Assembly: GCA_022825505.1 (NCBI GenBank)
Contig: JAJDWR010000057.1
Coordinates: forward strand, 1 to 32,816
Length of the DNA: 32,816 bases
Direction: 5' to 3'
Source of the DNA: Gammaproteobacteria bacterium
GTDB taxonomy: Bacteria; Pseudomonadota; Gammaproteobacteria; Steroidobacterales; Rariloculaceae
The translations under genes and the position numbers were made by a program. Shown here in pieces: positions 24,120 to 32,662 of the stretch (positions within the stretch are counted from its first letter, which is position 1; every line of letters begins with the position of its first letter). The notes under the pieces were generated by a model. That model worked only from the letters and a program-made list of their open reading frames with translations. It was not told the origin of the DNA and ran no database searches.

Positions 24120-26266
24120 AGAACTGGTTGTCGGCCATCAACAAGGCCCGCTCGCGGATCTCCACCCAGCTCTATCTCACCATTGGTGGCGCTGTCGTCC
24201 TGACCGTATCGGCCAGTCTTGTGGGCTGGTTTTTGCTCAACCGGGTCGGCGAGGTTCAGCAGGTAGTCAACGAAGGCAGCGTTCCCGAATTGGCGGCGGC
24301 CTTCGGCGTGGCGCAATACACCAATGCGCTGGTCGCGGCCGCACCCCGCCTGGCGTCCGCGGCGTCTCCCGACGATTTCCGTGAGGTGATGGTCGATATC
24401 AGCGAGTCCCATGCGTCCTTTGAAGTACAACTGGCTATCCTTGAGGGAATGGAGGCGGGTCAAGCGCCATTCGAGCGTATCCAGGCGCATTCCGACACGC
24501 TGATTTCGAACATCACCGCGCTGCGCGACGAAGTGGCCGCGTCGTTTGAACTGACACAGCGCAGGGAGGCCCTGCGGCTGGAACTGGAGGAACTGCGCGT
24601 ACGGCTGGACAACATCATGATTCCGGCCATCGACGATCAGCTCTTCTACACGATGACCGGCTACCGTGAGCTCGGCAGTCCGCCGGAATCCCGGTCGGAA
24701 CACTTCTCGGAAGGCGAGTTCGGACGCTACCGCTACCTGGCCGAGCTTCAGGCGGATGCGACGTTGTCGACGCAACTGATGGCGAGCGCGTTCACGCTCA
24801 CGGAAGCGTCGCTGGTGGAACCCTTGCGGGAGCGGTTCGAGGCGGTGGCCAGCCGCATCGAACGCAACCTTTCGGATCTGCAGGCAACCCCTCTGCATGA
24901 CGAACTGGCGCCCGTCTTCGCGCGGCTCATCGAGCTGGGACTCGGCGAGGCGAGCGGCTTCAACCTGCTGGTACAGGAACTCCGGCTGGACGAACGGCAG
25001 CTCGAATTGCTCGAGGGCAACCAGGCCATCGCCGTCGAGCTGGTCGCCGAAGTCGATGGCCTGGTGAACACGGCGCAGATGAGCACCGAGGAAGCCACCC
25101 TGGCTTCGGCCAATGCGATCCTCACCGGCCGCAACCTGCTGCTGGCCATCAGCGCCGTCAGCGTCGGCAGCGCCCTGCTCATCGCCTGGCTGTTCGTGGG
25201 CCGCGTGCTGCTGTTCCGGCTCGAGCAGTTGTCCCTCTGGATGCGGCGCATGGCGGGCGGCGATCTGGAAACCACCGTGGACATCGGCGGGAACGACGAA
25301 GTGGCCGACATGGCCGCGGCGCTTGAAGTCTTCCGCCGCCATGCCCTGGAAGTCCAGCGCCTGAACCTGGTCGAGAAACTGGCGGACGAACTCAAGGGCA
25401 AGAACGAGCAACTGGAATCCGTGCTCGAAGACCTGCGCCAGGCCCAGGACCAGATCGTGATGCGCGAGAAACTCGCGGCCCTCGGGGAACTGACCGCGGG
25501 CGTGGCTCACGAGATCAAGAACCCGTTGAACTTCGTCAAGAACTTCTCCGAAGTGTCCGAAGAGCTCATCGACGAATTGAAGGAGGCGCTTGAGGATGTC
25601 GCCGAACAGATACCCGAGGACGATCGCTCCTACATCGACGAGATCACCGGCGATCTGACCGGCAACCTGCAGCGGATTCAGTCCCACGGCGAGCGTGCCA
25701 ACCGCATCGTCCACGACATGCTGCAGATGGGCCGGGGCTCGGGGGATTCCCAGCCCACCGACATCAACGGCCTGCTGGACGAATACGCCCGGCTTGCCTA
25801 CCACAGCGCACGCGCCACCGACTCGGAATTCCAGCTCGACATCCTGCGGGACCTGGACCCCGAGATGGGCGATGTCGACGTGATTCCCCAGGATCTGGGC
25901 CGGGTCTTCCTCAACATGGTGAGCAACGCCTGCTACGCCACCGACGAGAAGCGCAAGGAGGGGAAAGCCGATGGGTACGAGCCGACGATCTCGCTGAAGA
26001 CCCTTCGGGGCGAGGAGAACGTCGAGATCCGCATCAGGGACAACGGCAGCGGGATGCCGCCCCATGTCGTGGAAAAGATTTTCAACCCCTTCTTCACCAC
26101 CAAGCCCACGGGCGAGGGGACTGGTCTCGGACTGGCCATGTCCAGCGACATCGTGCGCGAGCACGGCGGCACCATCGATGTGGAAACCGAGCCCGGCGAA
26201 TTCACGGAGATGATCATCGAGCTTCCGTTGAATCCGCCGCTCAAGCAGGCAGAGGCGGATGCGTGA
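24116..26266 (+). CDS. Membrane histidine kinase with large periplasmic sensor domain
   Basis: A 716-residue kinase. ATG 24116 overlaps the lipoprotein stop, which fixes the start. Residues ~20-45 are the first transmembrane helix. About 300 largely helical periplasmic residues follow, then a second helix (~340-362, LLLAISAVSVGSALLIAWLFV). A HAMP domain (RLEQLSLWMRRMAGGDLETTV) and coiled coil (LKGKNEQLESVLEDLRQAQDQ) come next. The HisKA H-box has His465 in GVAHEIKNPLN. The HATPase_c domain shows NMVSNACYAT (N box), DNGSGMP (G1), FFTTKPTGEGTGLGLAMS (F and G2). No receiver or Hpt domain is attached, so the likely partner is the receiver/PP2C protein encoded first in the operon. It should autophosphorylate in response to the lipoprotein's ligand and signal to that regulator. 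Confidence 0.92.
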   Translation: MKNWLSAINKARSRISTQLYLTIGGAVVLTVSASLVGWFLLNRVGEVQQVVNEGSVPELAAAFGVAQYTNALVAAAPRLASAASPDDFREVMVDISESHASFEVQLAILEGMEAGQAPFERIQAHSDTLISNITALRDEVAASFELTQRREALRLELEELRVRLDNIMIPAIDDQLFYTMTGYRELGSPPESRSEHFSEGEFGRYRYLAELQADATLSTQLMASAFTLTEASLVEPLRERFEAVASRIERNLSDLQATPLHDELAPVFARLIELGLGEASGFNLLVQELRLDERQLELLEGNQAIAVELVAEVDGLVNTAQMSTEEATLASANAILTGRNLLLAISAVSVGSALLIAWLFVGRVLLFRLEQLSLWMRRMAGGDLETTVDIGGNDEVADMAAALEVFRRHALEVQRLNLVEKLADELKGKNEQLESVLEDLRQAQDQIVMREKLAALGELTAGVAHEIKNPLNFVKNFSEVSEELIDELKEALEDVAEQIPEDDRSYIDEITGDLTGNLQRIQSHGERANRIVHDMLQMGRGSGDSQPTDINGLLDEYARLAYHSARATDSEFQLDILRDLDPEMGDVDVIPQDLGRVFLNMVSNACYATDEKRKEGKADGYEPTISLKTLRGEENVEIRIRDNGSGMPPHVVEKIFNPFFTTKPTGEGTGLGLAMSSDIVREHGGTIDVETEPGEFTEMIIELPLNPPLKQAEADA

Positions 26267-26277
26267 CCCGTTTGGTG

Positions 26278-26283
26278 CATAAT
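26278..26283 (+). promoter_or_regulatory. Possible -10 element upstream of the porin gene
   Basis: CATAAT at 26278-26283 matches five of six -10 bases and is followed by GC-rich GGCGCGC, but the -35 region (26255-26260) shows no match. A transcript from here would have a ~30-base leader before ATG 26323. Confidence 0.25.
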
Positions 26284-26322
26284 GGCGCGCGTGGGAAGCA
26301 CCGGCACGGGACGCGCCAACCG

Positions 26323-27645
26323 ATGAAAGGACGCTTTTGCGCCAACTCTGCAGTCTCGGTCCCGAGACTGTTCAGGACCGTCGCACGGGTCCCGTCCGGG
26401 CTTGTCGCCCTGCCGTTGGCCGTAGCCGTTACCCCGCCCCGGGCCGTGGCCCTTACGCTGTCTTGCGCCGTGGCCCTGTCCCTGTTCGCGACCGATGTGC
26501 TGGCCCAGTCGGCTCCATCGGGGCTGCGGGATGCGATCGCCAACGGGACGACTGCGCTGCGCGTTCGCTATCGGCTCGAGCACGTCGATCAGGCGAACTT
26601 CGACGAGCAGGCGCTGGCATCCACGGCGCTGGGGCGCTGGACCTGGAACTCGGATCAGGACAATCCGTGGGCCCTGGGCCTTGAAGCCGACTACGTGTTC
26701 GTGGCCGGCATCGAAGACTTCAATTCCACCACCAACGGCAGGACGCAGTATCCCATCGTCGCCGACCCGGAGGGCGGCGATCTCAACCAGGCGTTCCTCC
26801 GGTACGCCGGTGAAGGGTTGACCGTCACGGCCGGCCGGCAGCGAATCAACCTGGGCACACAGCGTTTCGTGGGCGGCGTGGCGTTCCGGCAGAACGAGCA
26901 GACCTACGACGCGCTGCGGGTGCAGGCGTCCCGCGGCGGCGCGATGCTGGACTACAGCTACGTGGCCAACATCAACCGGATCTTCGGGCCGGGCGATGGC
27001 CTGCAACCCGGGGACTGGTACGGCGATACCCACCTCCTGCGCGGATCCCTGCGCACGGCGCCGGACCAGGAGATCGTTGCCTTCGCGTACCTGTTCGACC
27101 TCAGCAACGACAACGGTCCGCCCAATTCCAATGCCTCCTACGGCATTTCCTACCGCGGTGAATTCGACATTGCGACCGTGGACGTCACCCTTTCCCGGCA
27201 ATCCGAGTGGGCAGAAAACCCCATTACCTACGATGCGCCGTTGTACACGTTCCGGAGCGACTTCCCGCTGGGCGGGGAAACGGTCCTGACGCTGGGCTAC
27301 GAATTGCTCGGCAGTGACGGCGGCCGCAGGTCGGTGCGCACGCCTTCGGCGACCATGCACGCCCGCCAGGGATGGACCGACAAGTTTCTCATCGCCCCGC
27401 CCGACGGCGTCAGGGACGCCTGGTTCAGCATCGCCGGCAATCTCGGCGGCGCGCGGGTCATCGGGGTCTACCATGACTTCAGCGCCCACGAGGGCGGACG
27501 GAGCTACGGTTCGGAACTCGGTCTGGACGTCACCTACACGCTGCCGAACCGGGTGAGCCTGGAGTTCAAGATTGCCAGGTACGATGCAGACGGCTATGAC
27601 ACGGATACGACCAAGACCTGGTTCATGGTCGGATACTCGTTGTAG
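26323..27645 (+). CDS. Porin-like outer-membrane beta-barrel protein (alginate-export type fold)
   Basis: A 440-residue protein that reads as an outer-membrane barrel: alternating aromatic/polar strands such as LRVRYRLEHVDQANFDEQAL, GRWTWNSDQDNPWALGLEADYVF, AFLRYAGEGLTVTAGRQRINLGTQRFVGGVAFRQ, and a last strand ending in WFMVGYSL with terminal aromatic-x-Leu. The pattern GRQRINLGTQRF is shared with alginate_exp-type porins, which pass small anionic or sugar solutes. ATG 26323 yields an unusually long ~58-residue leader with repeated VAL motifs before the cleavage site after DVLAQ. A GTG at 26263 overlaps the kinase stop. The gene begins 57 bases after the histidine kinase stop and its end overlaps the TonB receptor start, suggesting a linked uptake and sensing role. 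The substrate is unknown. Confidence 0.75.
   Translation: MKGRFCANSAVSVPRLFRTVARVPSGLVALPLAVAVTPPRAVALTLSCAVALSLFATDVLAQSAPSGLRDAIANGTTALRVRYRLEHVDQANFDEQALASTALGRWTWNSDQDNPWALGLEADYVFVAGIEDFNSTTNGRTQYPIVADPEGGDLNQAFLRYAGEGLTVTAGRQRINLGTQRFVGGVAFRQNEQTYDALRVQASRGGAMLDYSYVANINRIFGPGDGLQPGDWYGDTHLLRGSLRTAPDQEIVAFAYLFDLSNDNGPPNSNASYGISYRGEFDIATVDVTLSRQSEWAENPITYDAPLYTFRSDFPLGGETVLTLGYELLGSDGGRRSVRTPSATMHARQGWTDKFLIAPPDGVRDAWFSIAGNLGGARVIGVYHDFSAHEGGRSYGSELGLDVTYTLPNRVSLEFKIARYDADGYDTDTTKTWFMVGYSL
26351..26374. repeat. Near-perfect dyad inside the porin leader (possible operator)
   Basis: CAGTCTCGG (26351-26359) and CCGAGACTG (26362-26370) are exact inverted complements around TC. Allowing a two-base bulge (TT), flanking CTG and CAG (26348-26350, 26373-26375) extend it. 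The two-base centre is too tight for an RNA hairpin and more like a protein-binding operator. The span lies inside the assumed coding sequence, 28 bases after ATG 26323. Confidence 0.5.
26419..26490 (+). repeat. Three imperfect 24-bp tandem repeats in the signal-peptide coding region
   Basis: Copies start at 26419, 26443 and 26467, each beginning GCCGTAGCC or GCCGTGGCC. They encode AVAVTPPR, AVALTLSC and AVALSLFA. The 24-base period keeps the frame, so copy changes would lengthen or shorten the hydrophobic core by eight residues without a frameshift. Confidence 0.5.
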
Positions 27646-30556
27646 CGAATCCAGTGCGCGAGGCCGCTTCTCGCTGGCGGTTGCCGCGATCCTCGCCTTT
27701 GTCCCGCTTCACGGCATCCGCGCCCAGTCCGGGGCCGCGATCGAGGAAGTGGTCGTCACCGGTTCGCGACTGCGCCGGGACCCGCTGACCGAACGGGCCC
27801 CGATCACGGCGCTGGGCCGGGATCAGCTCGAGCGCACCGGGCTGACCAACCTGGGCGACGCGCTGCAGAATCTGCCCATCACCGGGTCCGCACCCAATTC
27901 GCAGTTCAACGTGCCGGGCAATTCCGGTTTTCCCCAGGACGGCGCCGGCATCGGCGCGGGTTCGGTGCAGGTGTCGCTGCGCAACGTGGAAGCCAAGCGC
28001 ACGCTGGTGCTGGTGGACGGGCGCCGCTGGGTGGCGGGCGCGTCGGCCTCCGGCGTGCCCGGTCACGTTGACCTGAACACGATTCCGGACAACGTCATCC
28101 AGCGGGTCGAGATCCTGCAGGATGGCGCCTCGGCCATCTACGGCTCCGATGCCATCGGCGGGGTGGTCAACATCATCACCGATCGGGATTTCAGCGGGCT
28201 GAGGTTCGATCTGCAGACCGGCGGCTATCTCTCGGAGGGCGACGGCGAGTCTACCGAGGCCGGGCTGAAGTGGGGCGCGGGCAATGGGACCACGCACCTG
28301 GTGCTGAGCGCCAGTTACCGCGACGAAGGCGGTATCGAGACGGCTGCCCGGGCGCGCTCCGCCTTCCCCAATCCCGACGCCACCAGTTGCGATGTGCCCG
28401 GCACGCTGTGCTCGTCGTTCACGCCCCAGGGGCGGTTCGTATTCGGGCCGAACTATGCCAGCGGCGCGAGTGTGACCCTGAACGACGGTGTCCTCAACGA
28501 CGGTGGGGCGAACATCCCCGAATTCGATCCCGCCGATCCGTACGCGGGCGACTTCCACGCGTTCACGGCCGCCGACCGCTTCAACTACAACGGTCCCGGG
28601 TTCAACTATCTGCGCACGCCCAACGAGCGGGTCAATCTGTTTGCCGGCGCCCGGCACGGGATCGGGGCGGACACCGAACTGTTCGCCACCGTGTCGTATA
28701 CCAACCGTACCTCGGCGACCAAGGCAGCGCCCGAACCCCTCTGCCTGGGGCCGGGCTGCGGCAGCCGGATCACCGACCGGTTCTTCATCTCCGCGGACAA
28801 CCCCTACAACCCCTTCGGCGTCGATCTGTCGCCGGCGGCGGGGACGCTGGCCTTTTTCGGCCGCCGTCCGCTGGAATCGGGCCCGCGTCTGTTCTACCAG
28901 GATGTGGATACGTATTTCGGCACTCTGGGCGTCGAGGGCATCTGGTCGCTGGGCGGTAGAGACCTGTTCTGGGAGGCGTACGGCAGCTACGGCGAGAACC
29001 AGGGATTCCAGGAGAAATACAACTCTCACAATGCCGCCAAACTGCAGGTGGCGTTGGGCGATCCGGCAGTCTGCGAGGCCACCCCCGGCTGCGTGCCCTT
29101 CAATTTCTTCGGCGGGCAGGGACCGGACGGGACGGGCTCCTTCACTACGGAAATGCTCGATTTCGTCACCTACACGCAGCGGGATTTCAGCGACCAGACC
29201 CTGGGCAATGCGGCTTTCAACGTCACCGGCGACCTGTTTTCGATGCCCGCGGGCGAGGCGGGCATCGCGGCGGGGATCGAGTACCGGGACCACGACGGCT
29301 CATTCCGACCCGATCCCATCGCCGAGCGCGGCGAGACGGCGGGTATCCCTTCAGGACCGACCCGAGGCGGATTCAGCGTCACCGAATACTACGGCGAACT
29401 CAGCCTGCCGCTGCTGGCCGAAGGCGCGCGCTACTGGGAGCTGAACCTGGCGGCCCGCAACTCCGACTACAGCACCTTCGGCTCCGAAGCCACCTACAAG
29501 GTCAACACGCTGTTCACGCCTGTCGAATCGGTGACCCTGCGCGGGTCGTTCTCCACCGGGTTCCGCGCCCCGGGGATCGGCGAACTGTTCGGCGGCGCCG
29601 CCCGCGAGGATTTCTTGTTTCTCGACCCCTGCGCCGATGTTCTGGGCCAGTATGGGTCCGCCAACGGCGGGCGCGATACGCCGCAGCCGCAGGCGATCGC
29701 CGCCAACTGCGCCAGCCTCGGCGTGCCTACATCGCTGGTACAGTCCAATCCGCAACTGTCTGCCGTTTCCGCCGGGAACGTCTCGTTGTCGCCGGAGACG
29801 TCCGAGTATTTCACGGCTGGATTCGTCTGGAGCACGCTGCCGGATGCTGAATGGATCGAGCGCTTCACGGCGTCGGTGGACTACTACGACCTGCGCATCG
29901 ACGACGCCATCCAGGGACGCAGCCCGGGCGATGTCATCACCGCCTGCGTCGACACGCTCGACCCGCTGTTCTGCGACCTCGCACCGCGCCTGCAAAACGG
30001 CGTACTGGACGTCGTCGACAATCGCCTGCAGAACATTGGCGGCATCGAGGCCAGCGGGTTCGACGTTGCCCTGGCCTACAGCGGTCCGGATCGGCGCTAC
30101 GGCCGGCTGGACGCGACGCTCAACGCCACGTTCCTTCAGTCATATTCCGAGCGAACCGCAAACGTCGACGGCACCGCCACTGTCACCGACCGCACCGGCA
30201 CCCACACCGACGAAACATTCCAGCGCGCGTTCCCCAAACTCCGGTGGGCGACGACGCTGGACTGGATCAGGGACCGGTGGGCCGCGGCATTCAGCCTGCG
30301 CTGGACCGACGCAATGACCCTGGACGGCGGCGCACAAATGGACTCGGCACTGTTCTCCGACCTGCGCCTGAGCTACATCCCACCGGCGGCCGGCGACGCA
30401 TGGACGATTTCACTGGGCTTCAACAACCTCTTCAACGAAGACCCACCCGTATGTTTCCCCTGCGGAGTCAACGGCATGAGCCTGGTGGTCCACGACCTGC
30501 CGGGCCGAGTCGGGTACCTGCGCGTGACGTATACCGGAGCGTCCGACTCTCGGTAA
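27596..30556 (+). CDS. TonB-dependent outer-membrane receptor
   Basis: A 986-residue receptor. ATG 27596 is preferred; it overlaps the porin gene by 50 bases. An ATG at 27584 and a TTG at 27572 would overlap more, and no strong ribosome site marks any of them. The leader (MTRIRPRPGSW...) is long and has a hydrophobic core LAVAAILAFVPLHG with cleavage near RAQ. A TonB-box-like stretch EEVVVTGSRLRRD follows. The plug domain shows SLRNVEAKRTLVLVDGRRW, HVDLNTIPDNVIQRVEIL and GASAIYGSDAIGGVVNIIT. The barrel ends in the family's TWTISLGFNNLF-type and C-terminal YLRVTYTGASDSR segments. It should import a bulky substrate using TonB energy. The substrate, for example a glycan, peptide or metal chelate, cannot be named. 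Confidence 0.9.
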   Translation: MTRIRPRPGSWSDTRCSESSARGRFSLAVAAILAFVPLHGIRAQSGAAIEEVVVTGSRLRRDPLTERAPITALGRDQLERTGLTNLGDALQNLPITGSAPNSQFNVPGNSGFPQDGAGIGAGSVQVSLRNVEAKRTLVLVDGRRWVAGASASGVPGHVDLNTIPDNVIQRVEILQDGASAIYGSDAIGGVVNIITDRDFSGLRFDLQTGGYLSEGDGESTEAGLKWGAGNGTTHLVLSASYRDEGGIETAARARSAFPNPDATSCDVPGTLCSSFTPQGRFVFGPNYASGASVTLNDGVLNDGGANIPEFDPADPYAGDFHAFTAADRFNYNGPGFNYLRTPNERVNLFAGARHGIGADTELFATVSYTNRTSATKAAPEPLCLGPGCGSRITDRFFISADNPYNPFGVDLSPAAGTLAFFGRRPLESGPRLFYQDVDTYFGTLGVEGIWSLGGRDLFWEAYGSYGENQGFQEKYNSHNAAKLQVALGDPAVCEATPGCVPFNFFGGQGPDGTGSFTTEMLDFVTYTQRDFSDQTLGNAAFNVTGDLFSMPAGEAGIAAGIEYRDHDGSFRPDPIAERGETAGIPSGPTRGGFSVTEYYGELSLPLLAEGARYWELNLAARNSDYSTFGSEATYKVNTLFTPVESVTLRGSFSTGFRAPGIGELFGGAAREDFLFLDPCADVLGQYGSANGGRDTPQPQAIAANCASLGVPTSLVQSNPQLSAVSAGNVSLSPETSEYFTAGFVWSTLPDAEWIERFTASVDYYDLRIDDAIQGRSPGDVITACVDTLDPLFCDLAPRLQNGVLDVVDNRLQNIGGIEASGFDVALAYSGPDRRYGRLDATLNATFLQSYSERTANVDGTATVTDRTGTHTDETFQRAFPKLRWATTLDWIRDRWAAAFSLRWTDAMTLDGGAQMDSALFSDLRLSYIPPAAGDAWTISLGFNNLFNEDPPVCFPCGVNGMSLVVHDLPGRVGYLRVTYTGASDSR

Positions 30557-30584
30557 ACCAGGCGCGCCTGCCATAGCGATCCAG

Positions 30585-31562
30585 CTACGGACTGCAGTCG
30601 AACGGCTGCACGAAGGCGCCGGGCTGATATTCCCACCACTTGCTGGCTACCGCCGGTGCGTTGTTCGAAGTGGGGTCGACCAGGGTGGAGGTGTAGAGAA
30701 GTCGGCTGTGGTCCGCGCTGAGCTGAAACGTTTCGTAGAGCTGGATTGGCGAGTCGCTCCCTTCAAATGTGGTGGTCACCAGGAGCCTGCCGCCATCCAT
30801 GCGGCCGGTCGAATAACCGAGGTTGTTCGTATGGGTTCCCGGGTCGTCGTGATCGATGCCCATGTGAACTTCGCGTATGGTGTCGAACTCTTCCGCGTGG
30901 ATGATGACCGTGTCGCCGTTGTCGATGAGCTGGATGGGGTACGGCGCCCCCATCTGTGCCCACACATCCTTGGAGGCGCAACCGCCTGTACCCCGCTCCG
31001 TCCCGTAATCGATCGCGAACTGCCCCCCCGGGAATCGCAGAGCCTGATGGCTGCCTTGAGCACCGTAAACCGTGTTCCAGACCGCAAAGATCGAGGTCGG
31101 TCGTTTGTCAAAGTCCGGTTCGACCACTCGGCCATGCAACCGGTCGGTGTTGCCGATGCGGGTGGCGTCCGGCCAGCGGGGCTCGGCGGTGCGCAGGAAG
31201 ATGACTTCACGGTTGTCCGGCAGCAGCAGGTGATTCATGAAAATGTCGTCATCGCGGCTGCGTGACCGGTAACCCGCCACGCGCACCCGGGTGCCGACGG
31301 CGAGTACGTCTTCGGTCACATTCATTCGGGTGAGGGAGGAGACCGAGTTGCTCTCCGTGGTATAGACCATTTCCTCTGCCGTGCCCTCGTTGACGGTGAA
31401 GCTGACCCGAACGTGCGGGTTCCTCCACTGAATCGAGCTGATGACGCCCTCGATCTCTATGTCGGATTCCACGTCGTAGATTGCCGACCAGTTGTGGTGG
31501 GCCGCTGCGTGATTTGCCATCAGCAACAAACTTGATGCGATTAGCAGTCTTGTTGTCTTCAT
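30585..31562 (-). CDS. Secreted DUF6152 family protein (copy A)
   Basis: A 325-residue exported protein. ATG 31562 follows AAGGAG (31575-31570) with seven-base spacing, so the open frame to 31583 is rejected. The signal peptide is MKTTRLLIASSLLLMANHAAA. Mature residues begin HHNWSAIYDVE, then IEGVISSIQWRNPHVRVSF, which is the DUF6152 pattern (AHH, then a strand ending WxNPHxxVxV). The rest has many beta strands and ends with FDCSP. DUF6152 proteins are secreted, of unknown function, often next to surface or redox genes. It lies 38 bases downstream of copy B on the same strand and converges on the TonB receptor gene with only 28 bases between. Confidence 0.8.
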   Translation of the reverse strand: MKTTRLLIASSLLLMANHAAAHHNWSAIYDVESDIEIEGVISSIQWRNPHVRVSFTVNEGTAEEMVYTTESNSVSSLTRMNVTEDVLAVGTRVRVAGYRSRSRDDDIFMNHLLLPDNREVIFLRTAEPRWPDATRIGNTDRLHGRVVEPDFDKRPTSIFAVWNTVYGAQGSHQALRFPGGQFAIDYGTERGTGGCASKDVWAQMGAPYPIQLIDNGDTVIIHAEEFDTIREVHMGIDHDDPGTHTNNLGYSTGRMDGGRLLVTTTFEGSDSPIQLYETFQLSADHSRLLYTSTLVDPTSNNAPAVASKWWEYQPGAFVQPFDCSP

Positions 31563-31569
31563 CGATAGG

Positions 31570-31575
31570 CTCCTT
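31570..31575 (-). promoter_or_regulatory. Shine-Dalgarno AAGGAG deciding the DUF6152-A start
   Basis: AAGGAG on the minus strand lies seven bases before ATG 31562 and selects it over an open frame starting at 31583. Confidence 0.7.
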
Positions 31576-31600
31576 GCGAACACCGCTCTTGTGGTGAGCT

Positions 31601-32662
31601 TTATTCGCCTGACTCAGGTCGCTGATTGTTCTCGCCGCTCAGGTTGACGCAGTCGAACGGCCGATAGGGTTCGGCGGCGATATCCGATACGTTGCGGCCG
31701 CTGTAGGGCTTCGCCAGGTAGAGCGGGTCTTCTACCGTGTAGTCGCGGATCAGCGTCTGGCTCTCCTCGTCATAATGAATGCGTTCCACGACGCGCGCCT
31801 GATCGCTCATCATCACTGCGGACAACGGTATCAATGCCCTTTCCGGGAGCCCGATGGTATCCACAACCAGGACATCATCCTCCCACCGGCCGACGGAATG
31901 GCCGGCGACACTCGGCGCGACGTTCTCCGGGTGCTCGGCGTCCAGGAACACCGTTCGAACCATCTCCAGGTAGCCGTAGCGGATGGCAACCCGGTCGTCG
32001 CTCTGCCGAATGTCATTCACATGCGACTGCCGATACCAGTCGGTGATGATATTGCCGCTCTCGCAGTTGATCACCGGGTTGTCGAATCTGACGTCGAAGG
32101 CATCCGAGGCGGCCAGTCCCGCCTCCGTTCGCTCGGGCGGACCATTGGTCAGGATTCCGCCGGCGCCTCCTCCCTGGCGCGAGACCCACGTCCCGCTGAT
32201 GTTGGGCTGCCCGTTCTCGAGATATGGCGGGCGCGCCGCCGCGGCGGCCGGATCGGCGACAGGTCGGATGTCCGCTTGCCCGGTGTCCTCGTTTCCAATG
32301 GCGCGGCCGTCTCCGGCAGTGATCGACCGCATGCCGCAAGCGTTTTCTTCGCGCCGCGCCCTGTTGCCTACAATTTCGATCCTTTGTCCGGGAACCAGCG
32401 ATTCCGGCGTCCAGCCCTGCCGCCCGAGGAGCGTTGCTCCGGAGAGTTCGCAACGCCATGGGACGCTCTCGCCGTTGGCGTCAATGGCATCGAAATAGAC
32501 GAAGGCATGGGGGTTGACGAACCGGAATTCCGTGACGACGCCATCCAGCCGGACCTGGTCGTCGGGGTCGAAGTGGGGCGCCGAGCCATGATGCGCACGC
32601 AACGGCGCTGAAGTGCCGAGCAGCACCGTCATCGCCGCAGCACATGCGCGTATTCGTATCAA
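31601..32662 (-). CDS. Secreted DUF6152 family protein (copy B)
   Basis: A 353-residue exported protein starting at TTG 32662, with TAGGA upstream. A later ATG (32632) would shorten the signal's positive N-region, so the TTG start with MIRIRACAAAMTVLLGTSAPLRA is preferred. The mature protein begins HHGSAPHFDPDDQVRLDG and VVTEFRFVNPHAFVYFDA, again the DUF6152 pattern, then GATLLGRQGWTPESLVPGQ, typical of the family. The C-terminal half (from about residue 150) has ISGTWVSRQGGG and other secreted-protein features. It is the first gene of a two-gene minus-strand unit with copy A. A TTGACT -35-like site (32710-32705) lies upstream with no clear -10. Confidence 0.78.
   Translation of the reverse strand: MIRIRACAAAMTVLLGTSAPLRAHHGSAPHFDPDDQVRLDGVVTEFRFVNPHAFVYFDAIDANGESVPWRCELSGATLLGRQGWTPESLVPGQRIEIVGNRARREENACGMRSITAGDGRAIGNEDTGQADIRPVADPAAAAARPPYLENGQPNISGTWVSRQGGGAGGILTNGPPERTEAGLAASDAFDVRFDNPVINCESGNIITDWYRQSHVNDIRQSDDRVAIRYGYLEMVRTVFLDAEHPENVAPSVAGHSVGRWEDDVLVVDTIGLPERALIPLSAVMMSDQARVVERIHYDEESQTLIRDYTVEDPLYLAKPYSGRNVSDIAAEPYRPFDCVNLSGENNQRPESGE

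Noticed and set aside
24083..26164. 693-codon minus-strand frame opposite the histidine kinase
   Set aside because: Antisense to a kinase with all H, N and G boxes; its product is His/Gln/Arg-rich shadow sequence.
30559..30570. 12-base palindrome CAGGCGCGCCTG between the TonB receptor and DUF6152 genes as a terminator
   Set aside because: It has no loop and no T-run, so only a four-base stem could form in RNA.
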